A stretch of DNA of 64,000 bases from a virus, in the IMG/VR virus record IMGVR_UViG_3300044616_000676, positions 1-64,000 of that record; one strand, given 5' to 3'. Below are positions 34,453 through 42,582 of the stretch, in pieces. The position numbers and the translations under genes are program-made. Positions within the stretch are counted from its first letter, which is position 1; each line of letters begins with the position of its first letter. A model generated the notes under the pieces. That model had not been told where the DNA came from and did not search any database. It saw nothing but the letters and a program-made list of their open reading frames with translations.

Positions 34453-35112
34453 ATGAGTCAAACACCACGCTACAAACAAGAAATCGAAGCCTCTGGCCTT
34501 AGCCAGAAAGAGTGGTATGCGAAGGTTTACCTGAAGTCGGATCACTGGAAGGCGCTGAAGAAAGCCAAGGCGAAGGAGGTTGGCCGGAAGTGCGAGATTT
34601 GCGGAGTGACTAAAAGGCTGGAGTTTCACCACGACAACTACCGTGATATTTACGATGTGACGACGGCTGACTTGAGGATTCTGTGCAAGACACACCATCA
34701 CGAATTTCACTTCGGACCCAAAAAGAAAAAGGCTGTAAAGTTTGACATCAGCACCCTCAATTTGAGTTCATCAAATCTGGAAAACGATGTCTTGGCATTG
34801 ATTTCAAATCTCAAGAAATCACCTCGCAACCAAAGGCTCAACATCATCATCAAGGAAATGCGGAAAAGGAAGATGGGCGAGTCGGCCATCAATCCTATCA
34901 TCGCCCTGAAATCTGGCAAAAAGGCGAGAAGGATGCGACTATCAATGAACGGCGGAAAATGGAGAACCGAAGACTTCGACCATTATTGGTATAAATTTAG
35001 AAATGGCAGGCAAATCACCCGCCAAATGTGCGAAGAGTTTCAAACTATCTTCAAGTCGAACCTCCGAGCAAGGCATGTTAGAAGGCTTAAATACATGGCT
35101 GAAAATTCGTAG
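34453..35112 (+). CDS. HNH endonuclease-like protein (219 aa)
   Basis: The HNH core lies early: CEICGVTKRLEFHHDNYRD then LRILCKTHHHEFH (residues 49-92), with CxxC and C..H zinc ligands. The C-terminal 120 residues are basic and helical and probably bind DNA. It is the only rightward enzyme amid leftward structural operons and is preceded by the inverted-repeat stretch, like two other HNH genes in this window. A homing-type mobile gene is likely. Confidence 0.8.
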   Translation: MSQTPRYKQEIEASGLSQKEWYAKVYLKSDHWKALKKAKAKEVGRKCEICGVTKRLEFHHDNYRDIYDVTTADLRILCKTHHHEFHFGPKKKKAVKFDISTLNLSSSNLENDVLALISNLKKSPRNQRLNIIIKEMRKRKMGESAINPIIALKSGKKARRMRLSMNGGKWRTEDFDHYWYKFRNGRQITRQMCEEFQTIFKSNLRARHVRRLKYMAENS

Positions 35113-35164
35113 CTATTTTAAAAATCCTATGCGACACTTGCCACAAGAAAACCCACAAACTGAT

Positions 35165-35413
35165 ATGAACACAAAAACATACCCACCAGACACCGAATGG
35201 ATCGCATTCCTTTACGACATTCGGGAAGGTTCGCCAAGAATCATGTCAAACAGGCAGCAGCACGTCACTGGGGCAACCAGAGCAGATGCCATTCAGAACG
35301 CCCTCAAACTTAAGGTCAAGTCACCATACATGGAAACAGGTGTTGCTGGTGTGTCGCTCATTCCAGCCAAAGAGTATTATGAATTGAACTCAGGAAGAAG
35401 TTGGAAGAACTGA
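35165..35413 (+). CDS. Hypothetical protein (82 aa)
   Basis: Start context is CTGATATGAAC. Contains WIAFLYDIREGSPRIMSNRQQHVTG-like beta strands and an ATRADAIQNALKLK helix. Part of a chain of small rightward genes downstream of the HNH gene. No family recognised. A 16-codon frame at 35415-35465 follows but is too short to call. Confidence 0.5.
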   Translation: MNTKTYPPDTEWIAFLYDIREGSPRIMSNRQQHVTGATRADAIQNALKLKVKSPYMETGVAGVSLIPAKEYYELNSGRSWKN

Positions 35414-35504
35414 TATGACGCTCGCCTCTCAATACCGCAAATTCGTAGCCGCAGGAAAGAAGTAATTGCCACCCGCCAAAACCACGCAATGTTAGCTAAC
35501 TGAT

Positions 35505-35675
35505 ATGACCAACGAAATCACCGAACTAAAGCGCAAACTAGCCGAGCAAGACGAGATCATCCGAGAACTCAACGAGCGAGCTTCCAGCCATCTCATTACA
35601 ATGCTGAACACCGTCCAGAAGTTGAAACTGGAAAACGATATGATTAACGCCAAACTGCGTCAGAAAAACCAATGA
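35505..35675 (+). CDS. Small coiled-coil protein (56 aa)
   Basis: Start context is CTGATATGACC. Fully helical, with heptads LKRKLAEQDEIIRELNERA and VQKLKLENDMINAKLRQ. Overlaps the following regulator gene by ATGA. Function unknown. Confidence 0.5.
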   Translation: MTNEITELKRKLAEQDEIIRELNERASSHLITMLNTVQKLKLENDMINAKLRQKNQ

Positions 35676-35932
35676 ATTTATACAGAAGAACCCAACAGCT
35701 CCAAGGGGCAGAACGGGCAATGCAAAAGGCTGAGAAAGCCATGCGAGAAACCTGCAAGATAATCGGCAAAGAGCTGCGCCAGATGCGGGAAGATCGTCAT
35801 ATCAAGCAGATTACGCTGGCAAAACAGTTGGGCATAAGCCCCTCCCATCTGTTTGAGATTGAAGATGGCTCTGTGATGCTGGATGAAAAAAGGTTGAAGC
35901 AGATTTATTGGCAGATCAAAGGTGCTACATGA
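35672..35932 (+). CDS. XRE-family helix-turn-helix regulator (86 aa)
   Basis: The region IGKELRQMREDRHIKQITLAKQLGISPSHLFEIEDG (about 30-66) is a classic Cro/C1 helix-turn-helix. A helical N-terminal extension precedes it. Candidate regulator of the nearby small-gene or lysis operons; no operator can be assigned from sequence alone. Confidence 0.75.
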   Translation: MNLYRRTQQLQGAERAMQKAEKAMRETCKIIGKELRQMREDRHIKQITLAKQLGISPSHLFEIEDGSVMLDEKRLKQIYWQIKGAT

Positions 35933-36141
35933 ACCTTTGCCCAAGATGCTATGCCAATGGACGATCTTTGTGGCCTACTTCATGTCTATGCGTAGATGGC
36001 GGTGCCCTCAAGCCTTCCGAGTTTCACGCATGGAACGCCACCCGTAGAATGCCCTACAATCTTCCAAAGCAGGAAATCACCTTGATAAAGCCAGTTGCAA
36101 AACAACTTGAATGGGTGTTTGGTCAAACCATCAAAAAATGA
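35929..36141 (+). CDS. Small zinc-binding-like protein (70 aa)
   Basis: ATGA overlap with the regulator gene. NLCPRCYANGR and SCLCVDGG give a likely C4 site within the first 25 residues, followed by a helical C-terminus. No family recognised. Confidence 0.5.
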   Translation: MNLCPRCYANGRSLWPTSCLCVDGGALKPSEFHAWNATRRMPYNLPKQEITLIKPVAKQLEWVFGQTIKK

Positions 36142-36368
36142 CAGAAGAAACCGATATTGAGTCTATTGAGGATGCCATCATCAACATCCACGAAACCTGC
36201 CTGAATCCAGAAATTGCTGCTCCGTTGATCCGCAAAAATCTGGCGCAAAACCTTGTCAACGAATACAGATTTCGGTTTTTCAAGAAAGACGGCAAAGCAG
36301 TTTGCGAATGCCAAGTCAATACTTCACCAAGGCCCAAGTATCTTGGTAGGTTTAAAGGACTGAATTAG
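36138..36368 (+). CDS. Hypothetical protein (76 aa)
   Basis: Acidic helical N-terminus and a beta-like C-terminus with EYRFRFFKKDGKAVCECQV. Starts within the previous gene's end (AAAAAATGACA) and converges with a leftward gene, overlapping it by 17 bases. Confidence 0.5.
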   Translation: MTEETDIESIEDAIINIHETCLNPEIAAPLIRKNLAQNLVNEYRFRFFKKDGKAVCECQVNTSPRPKYLGRFKGLN

Positions 36369-36567
36369 TGGTAAATAGCTGGCTCCAATTTGCCAGCATG
36401 GGGCTAAGACGCTCACCTGAATCTTGATGCAAGCGGCATTTGCAGTTGTTTTCTAGTGAGCATTCAATCCAGACAACTCCCGGTTCGCAATGCAGTTTGG
36501 GATGCTGCTTGTGGCGGCAAACAGCCCTTTCCTCGAACGTGTTCTTGATGCGCTCGTAGTCGGTCAT
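36352..36567 (-). CDS. Small Cys/His-rich protein downstream of endolysin (71 aa)
   Basis: The start at 36567 overlaps the endolysin stop. C-R-H-K-Q-H near residue 17 and CSLENNCKCRLH near residue 36 suggest metal binding or disulfides. No signal peptide. Last gene of the lysis operon. Confidence 0.45.
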   Translation of the reverse strand: MTDYERIKNTFEERAVCRHKQHPKLHCEPGVVWIECSLENNCKCRLHQDSGERLSPMLANWSQLFTTNSVL

Positions 36568-37127
36568 CGAGTGGCTTGAAAATGTTGAGCATCCCTTTGC
36601 CAGAAAGCACCAGCAGGCATCCAGCCTTCTTTGGCAAACTCTTCCATGACTTCGAGGGGCATTGTAGCCCGTGTAGGCCAAGGCGTGTGATTGCCATTGC
36701 TTTCAGGGTCAAGATCAACCGCTGCTGCCCTTGCGTGTAAGCTAGGCAGTGAGCCTCCACGCATAAGGCGATTGTTGTAGCAACCAGCATACTTTTCCAA
36801 AACTTTGCGATGCGGTCCCTTGCTAAGAGCTGTCAGAATGCGCTTGAGGCTTTCGGCTACCTTAGCATGGCAGCGGATGATTCGGACAGGTTTGTTATCA
36901 TACTGAATGCCAAGAGAAGCCACATTGATTGCAGTCAACTTAGATTCATCTCCTGCGGGTCCGTAAAACTTGGTCAACGCAGCTTGATTTGTTTCCGGCC
37001 AAGGATTCGGATTAGGCATCAATTTACGCAAGTATTCTTGACAGGCGGCAATGCTTTTGGGACCCCAAAAACCATCTGGAGTGGTGCCAATCTTGACCTG
37101 CATATCTTGGATTTCTTTTTGTGTCAT
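36564..37127 (-). CDS. Endolysin: M15-type D-Ala-D-Ala carboxypeptidase with peptidoglycan-binding-like N-terminus
   Basis: 187 residues. Residues 7-35 (MQVKIGTTPDGFWGPKSIAACQEYL) match a single peptidoglycan-binding repeat. The C-terminal half carries SLHARAAAVDLD (H131, D138) and WQRDAQHF (H182), the zinc ligands of M15 peptidases. It should cleave peptide cross-links in the host wall at lysis. No signal peptide, so export depends on a holin. Holin and spanin candidates lie 2 kb upstream in the same operon. Confidence 0.85.
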   Translation of the reverse strand: MTQKEIQDMQVKIGTTPDGFWGPKSIAACQEYLRKLMPNPNPWPETNQAALTKFYGPAGDESKLTAINVASLGIQYDNKPVRIIRCHAKVAESLKRILTALSKGPHRKVLEKYAGCYNNRLMRGGSLPSLHARAAAVDLDPESNGNHTPWPTRATMPLEVMEEFAKEGWMPAGAFWQRDAQHFQATR

Positions 37128-37226
37128 TTATTTGGATGTGTAGATGATGATGATGCCCCAAACAAATAGGGCAATTGCGGTAAAGGTTAAACCGAAAAGC
37201 TGGGCGAATGAAAATTCTTGGATCAT
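37128..37226 (-). CDS. Tiny single-membrane-segment protein (32 aa)
   Basis: Begins MIQEFSFAQLFGLTFTAIAL; the segment up to WGIIIIYTSK is one hydrophobic helix. ATGA overlap with the gene upstream, and the endolysin starts immediately after its stop. It could be a small holin or lysis regulator, judged only from size and place. Confidence 0.55.
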   Translation of the reverse strand: MIQEFSFAQLFGLTFTAIALFVWGIIIIYTSK

Positions 37227-37480
37227 GGGAGGCTGTCTGGTTCAATCATCCGAGCGTTGTTTTTGTGAAGGAACTTTGCCAGATCGGTGCTGAGTTTGTC
37301 CACAACATCTTCTGGCAAAGCCCACTCCCATTCATGCAGAAACTCATGGATGAGGATACGCAGGTGCGGTTGACCTTTGAGCCTAGCATCAATCTCAATC
37401 TCACCGTTGCCGTGGGCTAGGCCAAGAGCGCGGTATCGCCCTAGCTTTCGCCTAGTTACGGTGATGGAGGTCGCTTTCAC
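37223..37480 (-). CDS. Minimal zincin-like protein with HEFLH motif (85 aa)
   Basis: LRILIHEFLHEWEW (HEFLH at 45-49) is a zinc metallopeptidase-type HExxH helix, followed by a helical LPEDVVDKLSTDLAKFL tail. At 85 residues it is far shorter than usual zincins; the third ligand could be E52 or a downstream residue. Related tiny SprT-like proteins occur near phage lysis and tail genes. Activity is uncertain. Confidence 0.65.
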   Translation of the reverse strand: MKATSITVTRRKLGRYRALGLAHGNGEIEIDARLKGQPHLRILIHEFLHEWEWALPEDVVDKLSTDLAKFLHKNNARMIEPDSLP

Positions 37481-37863
37481 AGCTTGGCTCGGACTTGCTT
37501 GACCAATGCGGTATTGGCCCCGCGCACGTTCTTAACAATTTGATGATTCGTGTAGCGAGGATGACGCTTGATGGCGTTTTTGATCCTGCTCTCAAGATCG
37601 TTGGTTTGAGACTTTGCCAATGGGCCATCGGATTCTTGCTTCTGGCGGTAACACTTGACTCGAATCGTCATGCGCCTTTTGACATCCCAAACAGGAAACT
37701 CTTGGGTTTCAAAGACGCCTGATGCAAGTCCGCCACGAAGAAGATCATGGACACGCTCTGGAGCGCATTGCAGCTCGACGGCTATTTTCTCTTTGGTGTC
37801 CCATCCAGCAGGGACGCGATATTTCTCAATGTTGATCTTATCAATGGCTTTTTGCCAGTTCAT
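37477..37863 (-). CDS. Basic winged-helix-like DNA-binding protein (128 aa)
   Basis: The N-terminal 60 residues (WDTKEKIAVELQCAPERVHDLLRGGLASGVFETQEF) have helix-turn-helix plus wing character, and the C-terminus is basic (RIKNAIKRHPRYTNHQIVKNV). Overlaps the zincin gene by four bases. A transcriptional or DNA-binding role is inferred. Confidence 0.55.
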   Translation of the reverse strand: MNWQKAIDKINIEKYRVPAGWDTKEKIAVELQCAPERVHDLLRGGLASGVFETQEFPVWDVKRRMTIRVKCYRQKQESDGPLAKSQTNDLESRIKNAIKRHPRYTNHQIVKNVRGANTALVKQVRAKL

Positions 37864-37883
37864 AGGTTTGTTTTGGCGGGTTA

Positions 37884-38879
37884 TCAGACGAAAATGGGGA
37901 ACGTGACCGTCCTTCCATATCGTTTGTCAAAGATGAAGCCAGTCTGTGAAGGTGGCTCGTAGGGTGCTTTAATGGCAATGGAGTAAGCATTGTATCCAAT
38001 CAAACTGCCGTTGCACACCCACTTGGGGTTTTGCTGCGACTGATGCCAATGCCCGAAGATGTCAAGATCTGCCGGAACGCCTTTGTTCCACGCAGCAATA
38101 GCCTTTTCGACTGGAATGGTCAGACCACCAACGCCACCTTGGTATTGCAACCCGTCTCCGTGGTGGATGCGAAGTGTTTTGCCGTAAAGGTCGAGAAGCA
38201 GATGGTAGCCGTCAGACACATGCCAAGAGGCTTTGTCCTTCAGATGCTTCGCCATTGTCTTGTAGAGCATCCACTCGTATGAATTGGCGGCACCCGTGGC
38301 ATGTCGTGGCTTGCGCGTGTTGCGTCCATGATTTCCATACACACAGGGTATTGAAATTTCCCCAAAGTGCTTGGATAGCAGCTCAACTCCGCTGGCAATC
38401 TGGTCTTGCAGCCACAGAACCGTCTGTGTTGGCGATAGAGCGTTGTTCTCCATCAATTCCTCATGGATGTAGCCCGTCATCAAGTCGCCCCCTAAAACAA
38501 GCACTAAACGCTCAATTTTGGCTCCATGCCGTTGAATCTCAGCCATGCGGACAATGGACTGCCAAAAACGGTTAATTCGCTGCTCGGCAATGTCGAGGTT
38601 GAACTCGTTGAGGCCGTTGATCGTCTTGCCCTCAACCGTTTCTTCCACATGCCAGTCAGAGGCTACGGCAACAAAGGTGGCCTCGGCATCGGTTTCCTTG
38701 GCAGCTTTGATTTTGGACGCCACTGGCGTTTCGCCGGAAATGCCAAGGGCAATGTTGAGTTGCTGATCCTTTTCGGCAATGACGGCAAGGAGCTTCTTGC
38801 GCTCTAATTCATGGTCCGCCACCGTTTTTTTGTGGCGAATCTCTTGAGTTTCGTGGATAGCGGCAGACCAGTTTTTCAT
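37884..38879 (-). CDS. Calcineurin-like metallophosphoesterase
   Basis: 331 residues. A coiled-coil N-terminus (about 1-45) precedes a full two-metal phosphoesterase set: SDWH (D75, H77), GGDLM (D132), GNHGR (N183, H184), IHHGDG (H240) and GHWHQ (H277, H279). Similar proteins act as nucleases or phosphodiesterases (SbcD-like fold) in phages. It lies between a DNA-binding protein and the spanins, giving no clear clue to its substrate. Confidence 0.85.
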   Translation of the reverse strand: MKNWSAAIHETQEIRHKKTVADHELERKKLLAVIAEKDQQLNIALGISGETPVASKIKAAKETDAEATFVAVASDWHVEETVEGKTINGLNEFNLDIAEQRINRFWQSIVRMAEIQRHGAKIERLVLVLGGDLMTGYIHEELMENNALSPTQTVLWLQDQIASGVELLSKHFGEISIPCVYGNHGRNTRKPRHATGAANSYEWMLYKTMAKHLKDKASWHVSDGYHLLLDLYGKTLRIHHGDGLQYQGGVGGLTIPVEKAIAAWNKGVPADLDIFGHWHQSQQNPKWVCNGSLIGYNAYSIAIKAPYEPPSQTGFIFDKRYGRTVTFPIFV

Positions 38880-38885
38880 AGGATT

Positions 38886-39110
38886 TTAGTATTTAAGAGC
38901 TTCTTGAACTCGTTTCATATAAAGGTCGGCTGAATACCAGCGTTCGTCAACTTGGGCGCGATAAAGTCCTTGTTTCGTCTGGATCGTTGTTCCGGCTTGG
39001 ATTTCCAGCGTGTCCGGCGAGTAAAGTTGCATTGAGCCTTCGACGGTGGGTAAGCGCGATACGCAAGCGGTCAGCAATAGCGCGATCATTAGGAGTGCCA
39101 GCCTGTTCAT
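38886..39110 (-). CDS. Outer-membrane spanin lipoprotein (Rz1-like), nested with the gene upstream
   Basis: Starting at 39110, the protein begins MNRLALLMIALLLTACVSRL: a signal peptide with lipobox LTAC (Cys16). The mature part is 58 residues. It overlaps, in another frame, the C-terminal half of the gene at 38947-39237, the classic nested Rz/Rz1 layout. It should sit in the outer membrane and bridge to the inner spanin to fuse membranes at lysis. Confidence 0.75.
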   Translation of the reverse strand: MNRLALLMIALLLTACVSRLPTVEGSMQLYSPDTLEIQAGTTIQTKQGLYRAQVDERWYSADLYMKRVQEALKY

Positions 39111-39237
39111 ATTGTAGAATCTTATCTGTGAGTTCTTCACAGTCCTTTGTCAACTTCCATGTTAGCCACAACGGGAATGCCCTAGAAGCGGCTGAAAAGC
39201 CCTCAAAAGCAGCCGTTATAGCAGCAAGAAGCGTCAT
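38947..39237 (-). CDS. Inner-membrane spanin (Rz-like)
   Basis: 96 residues with an N-terminal hydrophobic/amphipathic stretch (MTLLAAITAAFEGFSAASRA) and a charged helical body (KLTKDCEELTDKILQYEQAG). Out-of-frame overlap with the lipoprotein gene supports the spanin call. The membrane anchor is weaker than in typical Rz, which lowers certainty. Confidence 0.6.
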   Translation of the reverse strand: MTLLAAITAAFEGFSAASRAFPLWLTWKLTKDCEELTDKILQYEQAGTPNDRAIADRLRIALTHRRRLNATLLAGHAGNPSRNNDPDETRTLSRPS

Positions 39238-39413
39238 TTCTTGTCAATGACGTTAAGGCCAATGTGTTTGAGGAGGCCGATGATCTTCTCAAGAATTGAG
39301 TCGTCTTTAGGAGTCGGGGTCAATTTTACAATGATACGGGCAGCACCCATAATCAGACCAATAGCCGCACCGATTTCCACCCAATGATTTGCAACGTAGT
39401 TCACAATGTTCAT
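39234..39413 (-). CDS. Holin-like small membrane protein (59 aa)
   Basis: One hydrophobic helix (residues 12-28; VEIGAAIGLIMGAARII) followed by a basic amphipathic tail ILEKIIGLLKHIGLNVIDKK. Placed immediately before the spanin genes. Size, topology and position suit a holin or antiholin. Confidence 0.6.
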   Translation of the reverse strand: MNIVNYVANHWVEIGAAIGLIMGAARIIVKLTPTPKDDSILEKIIGLLKHIGLNVIDKK

Positions 39414-39417
39414 AGCA

Positions 39418-39852
39418 TTATTCTTTGTTTTTGAGGGATTTAGAGAATTTAGCAGCACTCACCCCCTTTAGGGCATCTAGCGACAAATTTTGGAACTTGT
39501 CTAGCGAATTTCGTTGGTCAGCTCGCATCTCCGTAATGTTCGCGTCCATCTGGTTCAACAGATTGGTTAGCTTTTCCAGACAATCAGAAAACCTGTTCAA
39601 TGTAGAAAGCCCCTTCCCCCAGACCGCCCGAAGGATCAAGGCGATAAAGGCTGCTAGAGCTACAATGAACATAATCAAAACGACATGGAGGGGCTGAAGG
39701 GCAAGTTCTTCCGGGGAAATCACGGCCATCTTTGTATAACACCCATACGCTGTGGTAGCAAGTATTCCTAACCCAGAAATGCAAGCTCCGGCTATATTAT
39801 AGCCTAATGCAACGGGTAGATCAAAACTTTGGGGGTCAAAAAAGATTTTCAT
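39418..39852 (-). CDS. Membrane protein with C-terminal coiled coil; holin candidate (144 aa)
   Basis: Two hydrophobic segments, about residues 16-36 (LGYNIAGACISGLGILATTA) and 54-78 (LHVVLIMFIVALAAFIALIL), then a coiled coil (RFSDCLEKLTNLLNQMDANITEM). Directly upstream of the smaller holin-like gene. It could be the holin with its partner, or a structural membrane anchor. Confidence 0.6.
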   Translation of the reverse strand: MKIFFDPQSFDLPVALGYNIAGACISGLGILATTAYGCYTKMAVISPEELALQPLHVVLIMFIVALAAFIALILRAVWGKGLSTLNRFSDCLEKLTNLLNQMDANITEMRADQRNSLDKFQNLSLDALKGVSAAKFSKSLKNKE

Positions 39853-39998
39853 GGCTCAAAAGTTGCTTTTTCTTTTTGAAGTGCATCGGACACAATCTGC
39901 ATGGCTTGAAGAAACCGACTGAACTCCGGTGGAGTCAGCGTCAGCTTTTGGCTGGCAAGGATTTGGTCAATGACTGAAAAGGCTTGGATGGGGTTCAT
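39849..39998 (-). CDS. Small hypothetical protein (49 aa)
   Basis: ATGA overlaps at both ends couple it to its neighbours. Sequence begins MNPIQAFSVIDQILASQK; helical, no cysteine or membrane segment. Function unknown. Confidence 0.5.
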   Translation of the reverse strand: MNPIQAFSVIDQILASQKLTLTPPEFSRFLQAMQIVSDALQKEKATFEP

Positions 39999-40252
39999 GG
40001 GAGTTTGCTGGCAATGGTTTGCTCAATGGTTTCAATGAGATTAACCCGTTCCTCATACGGCAGGGATTTAGCGGCTGCAACCAAACGAGAAGAGGCTGCA
40101 TTAAAATCCGCTTCGACATAGGAAGCGATTTCCGCATTGAGAGAGCGCAAAAGATAGTCTTGCTCGGTCAACGGCGGCTCATTGATTTGAGCGCGTTTGG
40201 TGAGGCTGGCAGATTGCTCTGCGTTAAGATTCAAGGTGATGGTGAGGTTCAT
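39995..40252 (-). CDS. Small hypothetical protein downstream of the fibre gene (85 aa)
   Basis: Begins MNLTITLNLNAEQSASLTK and continues with helices ending VNLIETIEQTIASKLP. Coupled to the next gene by ATGA and eight bases after the fibre gene. It could be a fibre chaperone by position; no motif supports this. Confidence 0.5.
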   Translation of the reverse strand: MNLTITLNLNAEQSASLTKRAQINEPPLTEQDYLLRSLNAEIASYVEADFNAASSRLVAAAKSLPYEERVNLIETIEQTIASKLP

Positions 40253-40260
40253 GGGGTAAA

Positions 40261-42582
40261 TTAAGCATTAGCGATTGTGGTGACGGTGCCGGAGCTGCCG
40301 CGATATTTCAAAGCGCCAGCCTCAACATACAGGATGCCGCCCCCGGTTGGATTGGTGGTTGGGACGGTGGTTGCATTGCCAAGGAAAAGGACGCCACTGC
40401 CGCCGCCGTAGGAGCCTGACGAAGCAAGCATGAAAGTGTTGAAGGTCGTGGCTTCAAAACCCATACGGTCCACGCTGTCCGTGCCGAGCATGAGTTGTCG
40501 GGCTGTGCCGCCGCCACTGCCCTTGATCGTGCGGATCTTGCCAATGTTGCTGTTACCGACCCAGCCAACCTCTAGCTCTTCTTTGTTGGTGAAGCTGGTG
40601 TAAGTGTTAGCGATGCTGAAAGTTTGCGCGGAGGTGCCATTGCGCTCAACCAAGCGGCCTGTTCCATCGTTGTTGCCAAAGAGTTGAGTGTTGCTGCCCC
40701 AATTCAGCGCGGATGATCCTAAACCTACTATTCCAGATTGGATAGTCGCATGAACGCTGCCGCCCACCCAAAAATCGACTCGATCTGCTGCCACACGCAT
40801 ACCATTTCCGGTGTTACCTACGGCAGTGAATTGAGGTGCAGAACCGCCTGTTACACCTTGGAAAGTGCCTGTGCTGGCTGTCAAAATCACATTGGGCGCG
40901 GTTTGATTGCCCGTGAACGTATTCGCCCCCAAGATCGCTAAGGTGCCACTGGCACTCATCGCGTTGGCAAGACTAGCGGCTACGTTGGTGCCAAGACCAG
41001 AAACGCCTGTGCTAATAGGTAGTCCGGTGCAGCTTGTTAGCGTGCCGCCAGAGGGTGTTCCAAGTGCTCCACCATTCACAACGAAAGCACCAGAGTTGCC
41101 GGGAGTGACAGTCAAAGCAGACAAGACGCCAGAACCGGTGTTGGTTGCGGCGATGCTATTGCTGGCCCCCACGCTCAAGATGGAGTTCTGCGACGCATAG
41201 ACACTGAAGGCATTGATTAATGAAGGGCCGTTGTAGGTGTAAACCCAAGTTGTCCCATTGAACAAGAAGTCTGCATACAACGGAGCGTTCAGCGGCGCAA
41301 AGAATTGAAGATTGCTGGCCGTGCCGTTGATCGTATTGCCGTTCCTTGCAATCGTGAGCGGACGCGGAGCACTGCCAATCGCTTGAGTTTGGATGCGAAT
41401 CCAATCGCCGCTGGCTGGGCTTGCAGGCAGCGTCAGCGTCATGTCTGGACTTGCCCCATCGGATATGCGAGCCAGATAGGACCTATTGCTGACAAGCGTG
41501 GTGTCAACCGTGATGACTTCAGTGTTGAGTTCCAAGGTCAGTCGTGCAGCAGATGCGCTCGCATCGTCAATCAGCGTGCGTCCAAAGGCAGACAAATCCG
41601 TAACCGCTGCCGTGCCTGCGCCTGTGAAATAGGGCAGCTTGTCAGCCGCACTGGTAAGGCCAGCTAGGGCATTGAGATTGGCATTTGCTGTCTGATACAC
41701 CCAATTTACACGAATGAATAAAGTGCCGTTATTAGGATGAGCATGAACCACTGCCGCCACTTGAACAATACCACCTGTGGTCGGGGCCACATTGGTTAAA
41801 CTACCACTGGTGTTGCCAGCGTAAAGGATGTCGCCATCCACCCAAGTTTGCGAATAGTTACCACCGTTGGTTTGAATGCCGCGCAGTTTGCCGAAAGCAA
41901 TGACAAAACCTTCATCTCCATTTGCCAGCGATTCTGCCGTCAACCCCATAAAGTAAGTCGCCGGACCCGTGCCATTCCAAGGTTGGATGAGTAGCTTCCC
42001 ACTATTTCCAGTCGTTCCAGCAAACATAACTGGAACACCTTTGGCAATCGGGCTTCCAGTCGAATTTTTCACATGAAAAACCAAATGCTCACCAACATGG
42101 AGAACAAAACCATTGAGCTGAATATCAACGGTTTCTTCGTCCACATTCCACATGGCTTGGCCTTGAGTGGTCAAACTGCCAGTTGGGGTGGTATCAAAAG
42201 CGAGACTATTGACAGCAGCTAGATCGCCAGTGCCAGACTCGGTAATGACGCCATTCTGAACCAATTTCCCGGTTGTCCCATCAAATCGGACCAAGGCATT
42301 ATCTGTCGCACTAGCTGGACCAGCCACATCACCGCTTCCAGTCGAATTGATGGTGATGCTATCGGCAGAAGGGTTTGTGGTGATGCTGATATTCGTTCCA
42401 GCAATAAAGGTAAGCGTGTCATCCGTAGAATCTGCCACCACATTCCCTTGTCCTGCTACGGCGAACGTATTGAATACATTTTGAGCAGAGCCAGAGCTTA
42501 CCGTTACCACAATGGAGCCATCCGCCGTTACTTCGACTGTTGGCGAGGCATCTCCAGTAACAGTAATAGATTGCTGACTCAT
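40261..42582 (-). CDS. Tail fibre / receptor-binding protein candidate (773 aa)
   Basis: Beta-rich and Gly/Thr/Asn-rich throughout. The N-terminal GPASATDNALVRFDGTTGKLVQNG and TLTFIAGTNISITTNPS repeats are typical of phage fibre proteins. A central region WVDGDILYAGNTSGSLTN follows. The last 100 residues end in a short beta element (GGGILYVEAGALKYRGSSGTVTTI), a common trimerisation end. Probably contacts the host surface. Confidence 0.75.
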   Translation of the reverse strand: MSQQSITVTGDASPTVEVTADGSIVVTVSSGSAQNVFNTFAVAGQGNVVADSTDDTLTFIAGTNISITTNPSADSITINSTGSGDVAGPASATDNALVRFDGTTGKLVQNGVITESGTGDLAAVNSLAFDTTPTGSLTTQGQAMWNVDEETVDIQLNGFVLHVGEHLVFHVKNSTGSPIAKGVPVMFAGTTGNSGKLLIQPWNGTGPATYFMGLTAESLANGDEGFVIAFGKLRGIQTNGGNYSQTWVDGDILYAGNTSGSLTNVAPTTGGIVQVAAVVHAHPNNGTLFIRVNWVYQTANANLNALAGLTSAADKLPYFTGAGTAAVTDLSAFGRTLIDDASASAARLTLELNTEVITVDTTLVSNRSYLARISDGASPDMTLTLPASPASGDWIRIQTQAIGSAPRPLTIARNGNTINGTASNLQFFAPLNAPLYADFLFNGTTWVYTYNGPSLINAFSVYASQNSILSVGASNSIAATNTGSGVLSALTVTPGNSGAFVVNGGALGTPSGGTLTSCTGLPISTGVSGLGTNVAASLANAMSASGTLAILGANTFTGNQTAPNVILTASTGTFQGVTGGSAPQFTAVGNTGNGMRVAADRVDFWVGGSVHATIQSGIVGLGSSALNWGSNTQLFGNNDGTGRLVERNGTSAQTFSIANTYTSFTNKEELEVGWVGNSNIGKIRTIKGSGGGTARQLMLGTDSVDRMGFEATTFNTFMLASSGSYGGGSGVLFLGNATTVPTTNPTGGGILYVEAGALKYRGSSGTVTTIANA

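Noticed and set aside
34025-35112. HEARO/IscB-type RNA-guided nuclease
   Set aside because: The HNH protein lacks PLMP and RuvC parts and the RNA does not show a recognisable OMEGA-RNA core.
34025-35112. Group I intron with homing endonuclease
   Set aside because: No conserved P7/P3 core sequences or exon-split gene were found.
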